From NCBI GenBank assembly GCA_002343845.1, contig DDSQ01000138.1, positions 53,062-80,124 of the forward strand: a stretch of DNA of 27,063 bases, in the 5' to 3' direction. Shown in pieces: positions 9,501-16,396 of this stretch; position 1 is the first letter of the stretch, and each line of letters begins with the position of its first letter. The notes under the pieces were generated by a model, which was not told the DNA's origin, did no database searches, and saw only the letters and a program-made list of their open reading frames with translations. The position numbers were made by a program, and so were the translations under genes. Origin of the DNA: Planctomycetes bacterium UBA2386 (GTDB lineage: Bacteria; Planctomycetota; UBA1135; UBA2386).

Positions 9501-9666
9501 GGCGATCGTCTGGGACGGACAGCGCGGGCGGAACCAGCTCGCGACGCCAGGAACCTACGCCGTGCGCTGGCCCGGACGCGACGGCATCGAAGCGCGGTCG
9601 TTCGTGCTGCACGCCGATCCCGCCACTGGTGCAGGCCAGGCCGACGCCGCGGAGACGAAGGAGTGA
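6532..9666 (+). CDS. Secreted VPS10/sortilin-like Asp-box beta-propeller protein with inserted PDZ domain
   Basis: Exported protein of 1044 residues. The N-terminus MRRLHPAVVLPWAVLPLLAQA is a plausible signal peptide. The body is built of Asp-box (BNR) blades, S/T-x-D-x-G-x-x-W, for example STDGGASW (131-138), TKDGGASW (182-189), STDGGDNW (244-251) and later SDDRGENW and SNDGGGAW, as in VPS10/sortilin and sialidase-like propellers. A low-complexity Gly/Gln/Pro linker (about 300-340) leads into a PDZ-like domain (about 341-424, with GLRSGDRITKVGDEAVKTF), after which the propeller resumes. The C-terminus (about 965-1035) looks like a FlgD-type Ig fold. Annotations of relatives often say glycosyl hydrolase, but no catalytic residues are evident, so a binding or scaffold role is as likely. 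The downstream paralogue lacks the PDZ. There is no Shine-Dalgarno sequence before the ATG. Confidence 0.85.
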   Translation: MRRLHPAVVLPWAVLPLLAQAPPPDSRTPFRADLVEHLAWRNLGPANPMGRMTDIDVHPSAKKTWLVGTAGGGLWKTTNAGTTWSCVFDRMGTVSIGDVAIAPSNPDIVWIGTGEENARNSVQWGDGVYKSTDGGASWTHMGLRETFQIGHIAIHPTNPDVVFVAALGRLWGENEERGVYRTKDGGASWERVLFLDEKTGCIDVLLHPGDPNTVFACGYERKRDRFDGNDPIVRFGGKSGIYKSTDGGDNWRELTAGLPTCTWGRSGIDILASRPDTMFAVIETERSGWARGDRKDFLPGEEPRPQGQGGQPGGPPATEQQEEGQQPRAAIGGAGRGNRAELGVGQEGGDGGAETPGAILRQVTDGGPAATAGLRSGDRITKVGDEAVKTFADLAEIVRDSQAGQKAVYTFVRGDETKTAEITYGQRQGGLGQALGRPNGPYSGRLFGQEANKQKEQGELGFECGGVYRSDDRGENWRRVNSLTERPFYYSKIRVDPRSDQNVYCAGTSFWGSKDGGETFAAIHRGIHVDFHGIWIDPTDSDHMVTVCDGGVNETFDRGASWQVHRGFSAAQYYDAVADNAVPYNVIGGLQDNGTWVVPSRTRFRDGITAYDCYTIYGGDGFGAQTDPLEPWIVFATSQNGALGIVDLRSGQQARISRDRSSDGGTARFNWDAPFVLSPHNRLTVFHAGNYVWRGERYAHLDNRTARPGQGPVKTADALRMKCISGKLGASDEGTAVSLAESPRVQGLLYVGTDDGALWRSNDGGGAWTRLDQNLPVPGPRYVSDLVPSHFADNRVYLTLDGHRSDDFRTYVFVSEDRGDTWRDLGIDLPSLETCYAVMEDPRNENLLYLGTEFGCHVSFDRGERWFPLGKDLPTVAVRDLFVQDRDSDLIAATHGRGIYVLDVEALRQVTAAIAAKDAHLFAVEPAILWRMQSRGFQGNKEYRASNPPFGVTFHVWLAAAPGEEPALTIHDVTGAEVATVRGRAVAGLQAIVWDGQRGRNQLATPGTYAVRWPGRDGIEARSFVLHADPATGAGQADAAETKE
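9657..9663 (+). promoter_or_regulatory. Ribosome-binding site of the second propeller gene
   Basis: GAAGGAG ends eight bases before the ATG at 9672 and overlaps the last codons of the preceding gene. This fixes the start at 9672 rather than the overlapping GTG at 9663, and it implies co-translation of the two paralogues. Confidence 0.7.
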
Positions 9667-9671
9667 ACGCC

Positions 9672-12563
9672 ATGAACATCCGCACCACGATCCGTTCCGC
9701 GCTCGCATTGTTCGTGCTCGGCCTGCTGCCGGCGCAGACCAGCGACCAGGACCATCAGCGCACCAACGTCTTCGGCCAGCTGCGCTGGCGCGAACTCGGC
9801 CCGGTGGCGAGCGGCGGCCGCATCGTCGACATCGCCGTGCATCCGCAGCGCCCGCAGGTGTTCTGGGTCGCCGCGGCGAGCGGCGGTCTGTGGCGGACCG
9901 ACAACGGTGGCGTGCGCTTCACGCCGCAGTTCCAGGACGCGTACTCGATCTCCATCGGCGACCTCGCGATCGCGCCGAGCAACGGTGACGTGCTCTACGT
10001 CGGCACCGGCGAAGCGAACAACCAGCGCAGCTCGTACTGGGGCAACGGCGTGCACAAGTCGACCGACGGCGGCAAGACCTGGCACCACGTCGGCCTGGAC
10101 GGCACCGACCACATCGGCCGCATCGTCGTGCACCCGACCAACCCCGACGTCGTCTGGGTCGCCGCACTCGGCGCGCTCTACTCGAGCAACGACGCCCGCG
10201 GTCTCTACAAGACCACCGACGGCGGCCTGCACTGGCAGCGCGTGCACCACCTCGGCTCCGACGTCGGGTTCGTCGACGTCGCGATCGACCCGCACAACCC
10301 CGAGGTGCTGTTCGCGGCGTCCTACGAACGTCGCCGCCGCGCCTGGCACCTGACCGAAGGTGGTCAGGGCTCCCGGCTCTGGAAGTCCGTCGACGGCGGC
10401 ACGTCGTGGAACCGCCTCGAAGGCGGTCTCCCCGACGGCGTGCTCGGCCGCATCGGCATCGACGTGTTCGCGGGCGACGGCAAGGTCGTCTACGTGACGA
10501 TCGAGAACCTGAACCCGCGCGGCACGCGGCCGCAGGCGCCGGTCGGCGACCCGACCGACAACGAGCCGCGCGACGGCGGCCGCGATGGCGACGCGGCCGC
10601 GGCGACCCCGCCGGAGACGCTGCCCGGCGAGTTCCTCGCCGACGGCACCGCGTTCGCCGAGTGGGAGCGCAAGCAGGAACAGGCGCAGGATCCCGTGCGC
10701 CGCGCGCGCAAGCCGGTGGTCGGCGGCGAAGTCTGGCGCAGCGACGACAGCGGCAAGACCTGGCGCAAGACGCACGACGACGCCACCGACATCGGCGGCA
10801 GCCCGGGCTACTACTACGGCCAGATCCGCGTCGACCCGAACGACCGCGACACCGTCTACGTGCTGTCGGTCCCGGTGCACAAGTCGACCGACGGCGGCAA
10901 GACCTGGGGCGCGCGCGGCGGTGCTGGACGTACAGCGCGGGCCCCGAGCTTCGCCGGCAACCTGCACGTCGACCACCACGCGCTGTGGATCGACCCGAAG
11001 GACAGCAAGCACTGCCTGCTCGGCAACGACGGCGGCGTCGCGATCACCTGGGACGGCGGCGCGTCGTGGGACCACCTCGGCCACCTGCCGATCCTCCAGT
11101 ACTACACCGTCGCTGCGGACAACCGCCCCACCTACCGCGTCTACGGCGGCCTGCAGGACAACGGCACCTGGAGCTTCCCGATCCACGGCGAAACGTCGTC
11201 GGGCCTGCGCGCAGTCGACGCCACGCGCGTCGACGGCGGCGACGGCTTCTACGTCGCGTTCGACCCGGACAACCCCGACATCGTCTACAGCGAGTCGCAG
11301 TTCGGCGGCATGAGCCGGCAGAACGTGCGCACCGGCGAACGCAAGTCGATCAAACCCCGCGCGCAGAAGGGCGAACAGCCGCTGCGCTTCAACTGGCAGA
11401 CGCCGATCGTCGTCTCGCCGCACGCCGGCAGCACCGTCTACACCGGCAGCCAGCACCTGCACCGTTCGCAGAACCGCGGCGACACCTGGACGACGATCAG
11501 CCCCGACCTCACCACCAACGACCCCGAGAAGAAGAAGGGGAACGTGCCGCACTGCACGATCACGACGATCGCCGAGTCGCCAGTGCGCGGTGACTGGCTC
11601 TGGGTCGGCACCGACGACGGCCGGGTGTGGACCAGCAAGGATGGCGGCGCGCGCTGGGTCGACCTGACCGACCGCTTCCCGGCCGCGGTGCAGGGCCTGT
11701 GGGTGTCGCGCGTCGAGCCATCGCGCCACGCCGAGGGCACCGTGTTCGTGGCCTGGACCGGCTATCGCGAGGACGAACGGGCGCCGTTCCTGTTCCGCAG
11801 CGACGACGGCGGCGAGTCCTGGAAGTCGATCGCGCACGACCTGCCCCGCGAGCCGGTCAACGTCGTGCGCCAACACCCACGCAACCCCGCGGTGCTGCTG
11901 GTCGGCACCGAGATGGGCGCCTACGTCTCGGCCGACGACGGTGCCTCGTGGTACCCGCTCGGCCAGGGCCTGCCGCGCGTCGCCGTGCACGACCTGATCG
12001 TGCACGAGCGCGAGAGCCACGTGCTGGTCGGCACGCACGGCCGCGGCATCTGGGCGCTCGACGCCAGCGCGCTCGAGACGCTGACGAGCCAACAACTCGC
12101 GGCGGCGTTCGCCGTGCTGCCGCCGAGCGGCGGCGTGCTGCTGCGCCGCGCGTTCAGCGAAGGCAACGTCGGCGCGCGGACCTGGACGGCGGCGAATCCG
12201 TTCACCACGCCGACCTTCCGCTACCTGCTGAACCAGGACAGCGAGACCAAAGTCACCGTCGAGGTGCTCGACGCGACCGGCGCAGTGCTGTGGCGGCGCG
12301 ACGGCCCCGTCACCGCCGGCTACCACGAAGTGGCGTGGGCGACCGCGGGCGGCCGTGGTCCGGGCGGTCCCGGCGGCGGCCAGGGCGGCCCCGGCGGGCG
12401 CGGCGGCACCGGCCAGCAAGGCCCCCGTGCCGGCACGTTCGCGGTGCGCATCACGCGCGGCGAACAGAGCACGACGCTGCCGTTCACCGTCGTCGATCGC
12501 CGCGGCCCGCCCGGCATCCTGGGCAGCTGGCCGGCCGAGGAGCAGGCCGAAGACGACCACTGA
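9672..12563 (+). CDS. Secreted VPS10/sortilin-like Asp-box beta-propeller protein, paralogue without PDZ
   Basis: Exported protein of 963 residues, paralogous to the upstream gene and starting six bases after its stop. The signal peptide MNIRTTIRSALALFVLGLLPAQ is followed by RWRELGPVASGGRIVDIAVHP, which aligns with RNLGPANPMGRMTDIDVHP of the neighbour. Repeated Asp boxes (STDGGKTW twice, TTDGGLHW, SDDSGKTW, SKDGGARW, SDDGGESW) define the propeller. Where the neighbour carries its PDZ, this protein has only a charged linker of about 80 residues. Near the C-terminus a FlgD-like Ig unit is interrupted by a Gly-rich stretch (about 893-920), and the protein ends in an acidic tail. Tight spacing and the strong RBS suggest both products are made together, perhaps in one complex. 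No enzymatic residues are recognised and the substrate is unknown. Confidence 0.85.
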   Translation: MNIRTTIRSALALFVLGLLPAQTSDQDHQRTNVFGQLRWRELGPVASGGRIVDIAVHPQRPQVFWVAAASGGLWRTDNGGVRFTPQFQDAYSISIGDLAIAPSNGDVLYVGTGEANNQRSSYWGNGVHKSTDGGKTWHHVGLDGTDHIGRIVVHPTNPDVVWVAALGALYSSNDARGLYKTTDGGLHWQRVHHLGSDVGFVDVAIDPHNPEVLFAASYERRRRAWHLTEGGQGSRLWKSVDGGTSWNRLEGGLPDGVLGRIGIDVFAGDGKVVYVTIENLNPRGTRPQAPVGDPTDNEPRDGGRDGDAAAATPPETLPGEFLADGTAFAEWERKQEQAQDPVRRARKPVVGGEVWRSDDSGKTWRKTHDDATDIGGSPGYYYGQIRVDPNDRDTVYVLSVPVHKSTDGGKTWGARGGAGRTARAPSFAGNLHVDHHALWIDPKDSKHCLLGNDGGVAITWDGGASWDHLGHLPILQYYTVAADNRPTYRVYGGLQDNGTWSFPIHGETSSGLRAVDATRVDGGDGFYVAFDPDNPDIVYSESQFGGMSRQNVRTGERKSIKPRAQKGEQPLRFNWQTPIVVSPHAGSTVYTGSQHLHRSQNRGDTWTTISPDLTTNDPEKKKGNVPHCTITTIAESPVRGDWLWVGTDDGRVWTSKDGGARWVDLTDRFPAAVQGLWVSRVEPSRHAEGTVFVAWTGYREDERAPFLFRSDDGGESWKSIAHDLPREPVNVVRQHPRNPAVLLVGTEMGAYVSADDGASWYPLGQGLPRVAVHDLIVHERESHVLVGTHGRGIWALDASALETLTSQQLAAAFAVLPPSGGVLLRRAFSEGNVGARTWTAANPFTTPTFRYLLNQDSETKVTVEVLDATGAVLWRRDGPVTAGYHEVAWATAGGRGPGGPGGGQGGPGGRGGTGQQGPRAGTFAVRITRGEQSTTLPFTVVDRRGPPGILGSWPAEEQAEDDH

Positions 12564-12564
12564 G

Positions 12565-12584
12565 CCGCGGGGCGCCCCCCGCGG
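12565..12584. terminator. GC-rich hairpin between convergent genes
   Basis: A perfect 8-bp stem CCGCGGGG / CCCCGCGG with a four-base CGCC loop starts two bases after the propeller stop and lies 43 bases from the stop of the convergent glycosyltransferase. It has no T-run. Its position suits a bidirectional transcript end. Confidence 0.5.
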
Positions 12585-12626
12585 TGGCGGACGCGCAGCG
12601 CCGCGGACCAGCCGCTCGTCCCGCGT

Positions 12627-13976
12627 TCAGCGACGGTCGTCCACCGGCAGCCGCGCCAGCGCCGACTCGCGCTGCAGCAGCAGCACGCGCACACGCTCGG
12701 CCAGTTCGATGCCGCCGAGTGGCGGTCCGGCGGCGGCACGATGCTGCGCCGCTGCGGCGTACACGGCGTCGAGTTCGTGCACGTGCTGATCGAGGTCCGG
12801 CGGCAGCGCTGGCAGCCGATCGCGAAGGCGCGACCACAGGTCGGGCTCGTCGACGAACCGCCGCATCGCTGCGGCCAGCGCCGCGGCGTCCCCGGCCGGC
12901 GTGTGCAACCCGCCGCCCCCCACCCGCACCGCCAGCGCCCCGCGGTCGCTGACGATCGCCGGCAGGCCGAGTTCGAAGCACTCGTCGAGCACGATGCCGA
13001 AGGTCTCGAGGCACGTGCTCGGGAACACGCCCACGGCAGCGCCCATGCGGAGCAGGTCCGCGGTCTCGAACCGGCCGTGGAAGACCACCGGCAGACCGGC
13101 GGCGCGCGCGCGCAGCTCGGTTTCGAAGGCCGGCGTCGCGAACCCGCCGAGCACGTGCACCTCGACGGGACGCGGCAGCGGTGCGCGGCCGAGTTCGCGC
13201 AGCGCGTCGACCAGCACGCGGATGCCCTTGTGCGGCGCCACGCCGCCCCAGAACGCGAACCGCAACGGACCATTGCGCTCCGGCGCCGCGAGCCGGCCAT
13301 GGCCAGGGAACCGCCGCCGGTAGCCGAGGCTCAGCACCTGGAAGCGTTCGCGCGGCAACCCGAGCGTCGCCGCCACCAGGTCCGCGGTCGACGACACGCC
13401 GACCAGCACCGCGTCGGCCATCGTCAGTTCCGCCCGGCTCTGGGCGCGGAACAACTCGATGCCGGCCGCCAGTTCGGCGTCGCGCTCGTGGCCGTAGCGC
13501 GGCACGCAATCGAGGCACGACGCGGGCGACAGTTCCCGGCTGCAGGCACTGCCGTCGAGCCGCAACCGGAAGGCCCGCGGACAGGACGCGTAGTAGTCGT
13601 GCAGCGTGACGACGGCGGGGATGCCCGCGCGCTGCACGATCTCGACCAGGTTCGTGGTCAACCGGATCCACTGGTGGATGTGCACGACCCGCGGCGCGTG
13701 CGTGCGCACGAACGTCTCGATCGCCGCACCGACACCGGGATGCCACGCCTTGCTGAAGAGGTCGAAGTACAGGTCGTCGCGGTGCAAGCGGTGCACGGGC
13801 ACCGCCCCGTGCTGCAGTCGCTCGATGCCGACTGCGGGCCACGGTTCCTGGCTGCCGGTCAGCACCTGCACGTCGTGCCCCGCCGCGCGCTGCGCTTCGC
13901 TGAGGTCCTGCACGTACGATTCGACGCCGCCGCGGGTCTCGGGCGCGTACTGGTGGCAGAGGTGCAGGATGTCCAT
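12627..13976 (-). CDS. GT4-family glycosyltransferase
   Basis: Protein of 449 residues with a GT-B fold, predicted to transfer a sugar from a nucleotide-sugar donor to a cytoplasmic lipid-linked or glycan acceptor. The N-terminus MDILHLCHQYAPETRGGVESYV carries the Gly-rich acceptor-side loop of GT4 enzymes. FWGGVAPHKGI marks the start of the donor-binding half. PSTCLETFGIVLDECFELGLPAIVSD is the E-x7-E-like donor-sugar motif of the family. A cysteine-rich insert between about residues 130 and 160 (CPRAF...C...CLDC) resembles a metal-binding loop found in some GT4 proteins. The ATG is preceded by GAGG with a seven-base spacer and lies nine bases after the deacetylase stop, so it is the last gene of the operon. 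The donor and acceptor cannot be read from sequence. Confidence 0.9.
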   Translation of the reverse strand: MDILHLCHQYAPETRGGVESYVQDLSEAQRAAGHDVQVLTGSQEPWPAVGIERLQHGAVPVHRLHRDDLYFDLFSKAWHPGVGAAIETFVRTHAPRVVHIHQWIRLTTNLVEIVQRAGIPAVVTLHDYYASCPRAFRLRLDGSACSRELSPASCLDCVPRYGHERDAELAAGIELFRAQSRAELTMADAVLVGVSSTADLVAATLGLPRERFQVLSLGYRRRFPGHGRLAAPERNGPLRFAFWGGVAPHKGIRVLVDALRELGRAPLPRPVEVHVLGGFATPAFETELRARAAGLPVVFHGRFETADLLRMGAAVGVFPSTCLETFGIVLDECFELGLPAIVSDRGALAVRVGGGGLHTPAGDAAALAAAMRRFVDEPDLWSRLRDRLPALPPDLDQHVHELDAVYAAAAQHRAAAGPPLGGIELAERVRVLLLQRESALARLPVDDRR

Positions 13977-13985
13977 GCGACGACC

Positions 13986-14774
13986 TCAGCCGCGGTAGCG
14001 CCGTTCGCGTTCGCGGTCGAGTTCGGCCCGCCTGGCCAGATAGCCCTCGACGTGCGTCACGTAGGCCGCCATCTCTCCATGCAGCCGATTCGCGAGATCC
14101 GCCGCATGCGCGCGCAGCACGTCCTGCCATGGGCGCTCGTCGCGCACCCACGAATGCGGGTGGATCAGCACGTGCAGCTGCCGCCGGTCGAACTTGGTGC
14201 AGATGCAGCCCTCGCGCCAGTGGAACCCGCTGTCGCCGAAGTACGGCATGTCGCGCACGAGTGCGGGCTGGTAGGCGCACGGGTGCCGTTCGCTGATGTC
14301 CGCGAGCACGGGTCCCTGCGCCGGCTGGTGCTGGGCGATCGAGTGCGTGCGGAACCCCACCAGGTCCTCGAACGTACGCAGGTCGTTGCGCGTGCCGACG
14401 ACCGGATCCATGCCGCGATCGAGGAAGAACCCCGGTTCGTAGTGCAGGCCGACCTCGTGCCCCATCGCCGCGACCTCGCGCACGGTGTCGAGCACGGTGG
14501 CGTCCATCAGGTTGTAGAACGGCGCGTGCAGCCGGTAGTAGTAGGTCGTGTGCACGCCGAGCTGGTGCTCGAGTTGCGCCATGCGCAGGGCACTCCACGG
14601 CGTGATGTCGACGTCGTGGCGCACGAGCAGCAACGCGCGATCGGGAACGCCGCGCGCGATGTCGCGCACGAGCGGCAGCCAGTACTTCGCCTGGGCCTGC
14701 TGCAGCAGCCAGCGGTAGTGCGGCAAGCCGTAGGCGCAGCGTGGATCGGGCGGCGCGTCGAAACCGTCGTTCAC
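13986..14774 (-). CDS. Polysaccharide deacetylase-like protein (NodB fold, RHDVD type)
   Basis: Protein of about 262 residues, probably a metal-dependent amidase/esterase acting on a sugar or glycan. RHDVDITPWSALRMAQLE stands where classic NodB enzymes have TFDDG. GHEVGLHYE corresponds to the second motif carrying metal-ligand histidine, and LIHPHSW near the C-terminus to the conserved LxxHP-type block. There is no signal peptide, so it should act in the cytoplasm on a precursor. I prefer GTG at 14774: its GTGA overlaps the upstream stop, and GGAGG at 14785-14781 is six bases ahead. The ATG at 14780 abuts that GGAGG, which is too close. This RHDVD subgroup is common in polysaccharide gene clusters. 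Deacetylation is inferred; the changed first motif leaves the exact reaction open. Confidence 0.8.
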   Translation of the reverse strand: MNDGFDAPPDPRCAYGLPHYRWLLQQAQAKYWLPLVRDIARGVPDRALLLVRHDVDITPWSALRMAQLEHQLGVHTTYYYRLHAPFYNLMDATVLDTVREVAAMGHEVGLHYEPGFFLDRGMDPVVGTRNDLRTFEDLVGFRTHSIAQHQPAQGPVLADISERHPCAYQPALVRDMPYFGDSGFHWREGCICTKFDRRQLHVLIHPHSWVRDERPWQDVLRAHAADLANRLHGEMAAYVTHVEGYLARRAELDRERERRYRG

Positions 14775-16396
14775 AGCCATCCTCCGACGTAGGCCCAGCC
14801 GCGAGGATGCAAGCGCACGCCGCGCTTGCGCAGGAACTCGCGGAATGCGGCGGCGAGCGGGCCCAGCGGGCCGCGCACGCGCGGCGGCTCGAGGCCGATC
14901 GCCGTGACGCCGGTGGTCGTGGCGGCGAACGCGGCGTCGTCGAACCACACTGCCACGCGCACGTGCTCGGCGACACCCTGGTCGAGGCCAGCCGCGGCCG
15001 ACCCGGCGCCCACCCGACTGGCGAACTCCAAGCGGTGCGTGCGTCCGTCGCGCACGACCGACACGCGGCTGCGATCCCCCTCGGTGTCGATGGCGACCTC
15101 GTGCCCACGCAAGCGCAGCTGCCGCGCGAACTCCACCACCAGCTCGCCCGCACGCCGTTCCAGTTCGGCCACCGACAACTGCTGCGCGGCCGCCTTCAGG
15201 TCCACGGCAGGGACTCCGCCGAACAGCCGCCCGGCGGGCACCGCCGTGACGACCGACGACCCCGAGAGGATCACTGCGCCGGCCCCGACATCGACGCCGG
15301 GGAACAGCGTCGCAGCGATGCCGAGCTGCGCCCCGTCGCCGATCGAGACGCCGGCGAACCGGCTCGGGTAGCCGCGCAACCAGCTCGGACCGAACGAGTG
15401 CGTCATGACGACCGCGCCGCGCGATACCACGACCTCGTCACCGATCTGCAGCCGCCGGCACGGGTTGAGGTGCACGTGCTCGCCGACGAACCCGTGCCCA
15501 CCGACGATCAGTTCGGCTTCGGGGTCCAGGGCCCCGCCGCCACCGATCTCGACGTCGTCGGCGAAGAACGCGTTCTCGCCGAAACTCGCGCGCGTGCAGC
15601 GCACGCGGCAGCGCGCACCGAAGTGCAACAGCGGCCCGGCCTCGAGTTGTCGGGCTTCGACGCTCGTCGCGGGACCGACGAACGCGCGTTCGCCGAGCAC
15701 GAGGCGGTCGACGAGCAACACGGCACCCGCCCCGAGCACGCAACCCTCGCCGATGTCGGCGCCGTGCCGCCGGTACAGCGACAGCTTGAGCTCCGAACCC
15801 AGCGCCGCGAACGCCTGCTGGTCCTTCCGCACGAGCGCGAGGAACGCCGCATCGACGACGCCACGCGACCCGGTCGCCCCGGTCGGCACCGACGACCGCG
15901 TACTCGCGTCACGATGGGCCCGCTCGACGTCGACGACGCGCACCAGCCCGTCGGCGCCGGTGCCGGCCACCGTGGTGACGTCGATGCCGAGTTCGCTCGC
16001 TCGCACGCGCGCCGCGGGCGCGACCGGCCGCGAGCCCGGCGCGTCGTTCGGCGCGCCCGGCGTCGGCGTGGCGGCACCCGGCACCGTCGCTGCCGCCGGA
16101 GCCGCGCCCGGCATCGGCTTGGCGAGTCGCCGCACGACGGCGGCGTCGTGTGGCTCGCCCGCCTGGCCGACGACGGCGATCGGCGCCTGCACGGGCACAC
16201 GCTGCCCCGGCTCGCACAGCCTGCGCAGCACCACGCCGGCACATTCGGCCTCGACCTCGAAGGCAGCCTTCAGCGTCTCCACGGTCGCCAGCGGCGTGCC
16301 GATGCCGACGGTCGCCCCTTCGGCAACCAGCCACTCCACGAACAGTACGTCCGGCTCGGCCGTGCCCAGGTACGGCAGGTGTTGGAGGGTCGCCAT
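14771..16396 (-). CDS. Lipoyl domain / subunit-binding domain / left-handed beta-helix acyltransferase fusion (non-canonical E2)
   Basis: Protein of 541 residues with an unusual domain order. Residues 1-80 form a lipoyl domain; VETLKAAFEVEA places the lipoylatable lysine at Lys43, in the ETDKA position. A Pro/Ala/Gly-rich swinging linker (about 93-127) follows. Residues about 128-162 (RASELGIDVTTVAGTGADG) form a peripheral subunit-binding domain. From about 205 to 400 hexapeptide repeats (IGEGCVLGAGAVL, IGDGAQLGIAATLFPGVDVGAGAVI, VPAGRLFGGVPA) form a left-handed beta helix as in sugar O- or N-acyltransferases, with His333 in MTHSFG as candidate catalytic base. Residues 405-541 are a C-terminal domain I do not recognise. 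The normal E2 catalytic domain and its HxxxDG motif are absent. The start overlaps the E1 stop by one base, with GAGGA six bases upstream. Likely role: accepts an acyl group from E1 on lipoyl-Lys43 and transfers it to a sugar. The domains are clear; the reaction is inferred. Confidence 0.88.
   Translation of the reverse strand: MATLQHLPYLGTAEPDVLFVEWLVAEGATVGIGTPLATVETLKAAFEVEAECAGVVLRRLCEPGQRVPVQAPIAVVGQAGEPHDAAVVRRLAKPMPGAAPAAATVPGAATPTPGAPNDAPGSRPVAPAARVRASELGIDVTTVAGTGADGLVRVVDVERAHRDASTRSSVPTGATGSRGVVDAAFLALVRKDQQAFAALGSELKLSLYRRHGADIGEGCVLGAGAVLLVDRLVLGERAFVGPATSVEARQLEAGPLLHFGARCRVRCTRASFGENAFFADDVEIGGGGALDPEAELIVGGHGFVGEHVHLNPCRRLQIGDEVVVSRGAVVMTHSFGPSWLRGYPSRFAGVSIGDGAQLGIAATLFPGVDVGAGAVILSGSSVVTAVPAGRLFGGVPAVDLKAAAQQLSVAELERRAGELVVEFARQLRLRGHEVAIDTEGDRSRVSVVRDGRTHRLEFASRVGAGSAAAGLDQGVAEHVRVAVWFDDAAFAATTTGVTAIGLEPPRVRGPLGPLAAAFREFLRKRGVRLHPRGWAYVGGWL
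14781..14785 (-). promoter_or_regulatory. Ribosome-binding site deciding the deacetylase start
   Basis: GGAGG on the minus strand lies inside the end of the upstream fusion gene. It is zero bases from the ATG at 14780 but six bases from the GTG at 14774, so the GTG with GTGA overlap is the better start. Confidence 0.6.

Noticed and set aside
6523..9708. Minus-strand open frame of 1061 codons opposite the first propeller gene
   Set aside because: Shadow frame: the plus strand encodes an unmistakable Asp-box protein over the same bases.
9555..12560. Minus-strand open frame of about 1000 codons opposite the second propeller gene
   Set aside because: Shadow frame of low complexity; the plus strand has signal peptide, Asp boxes and a strong RBS.
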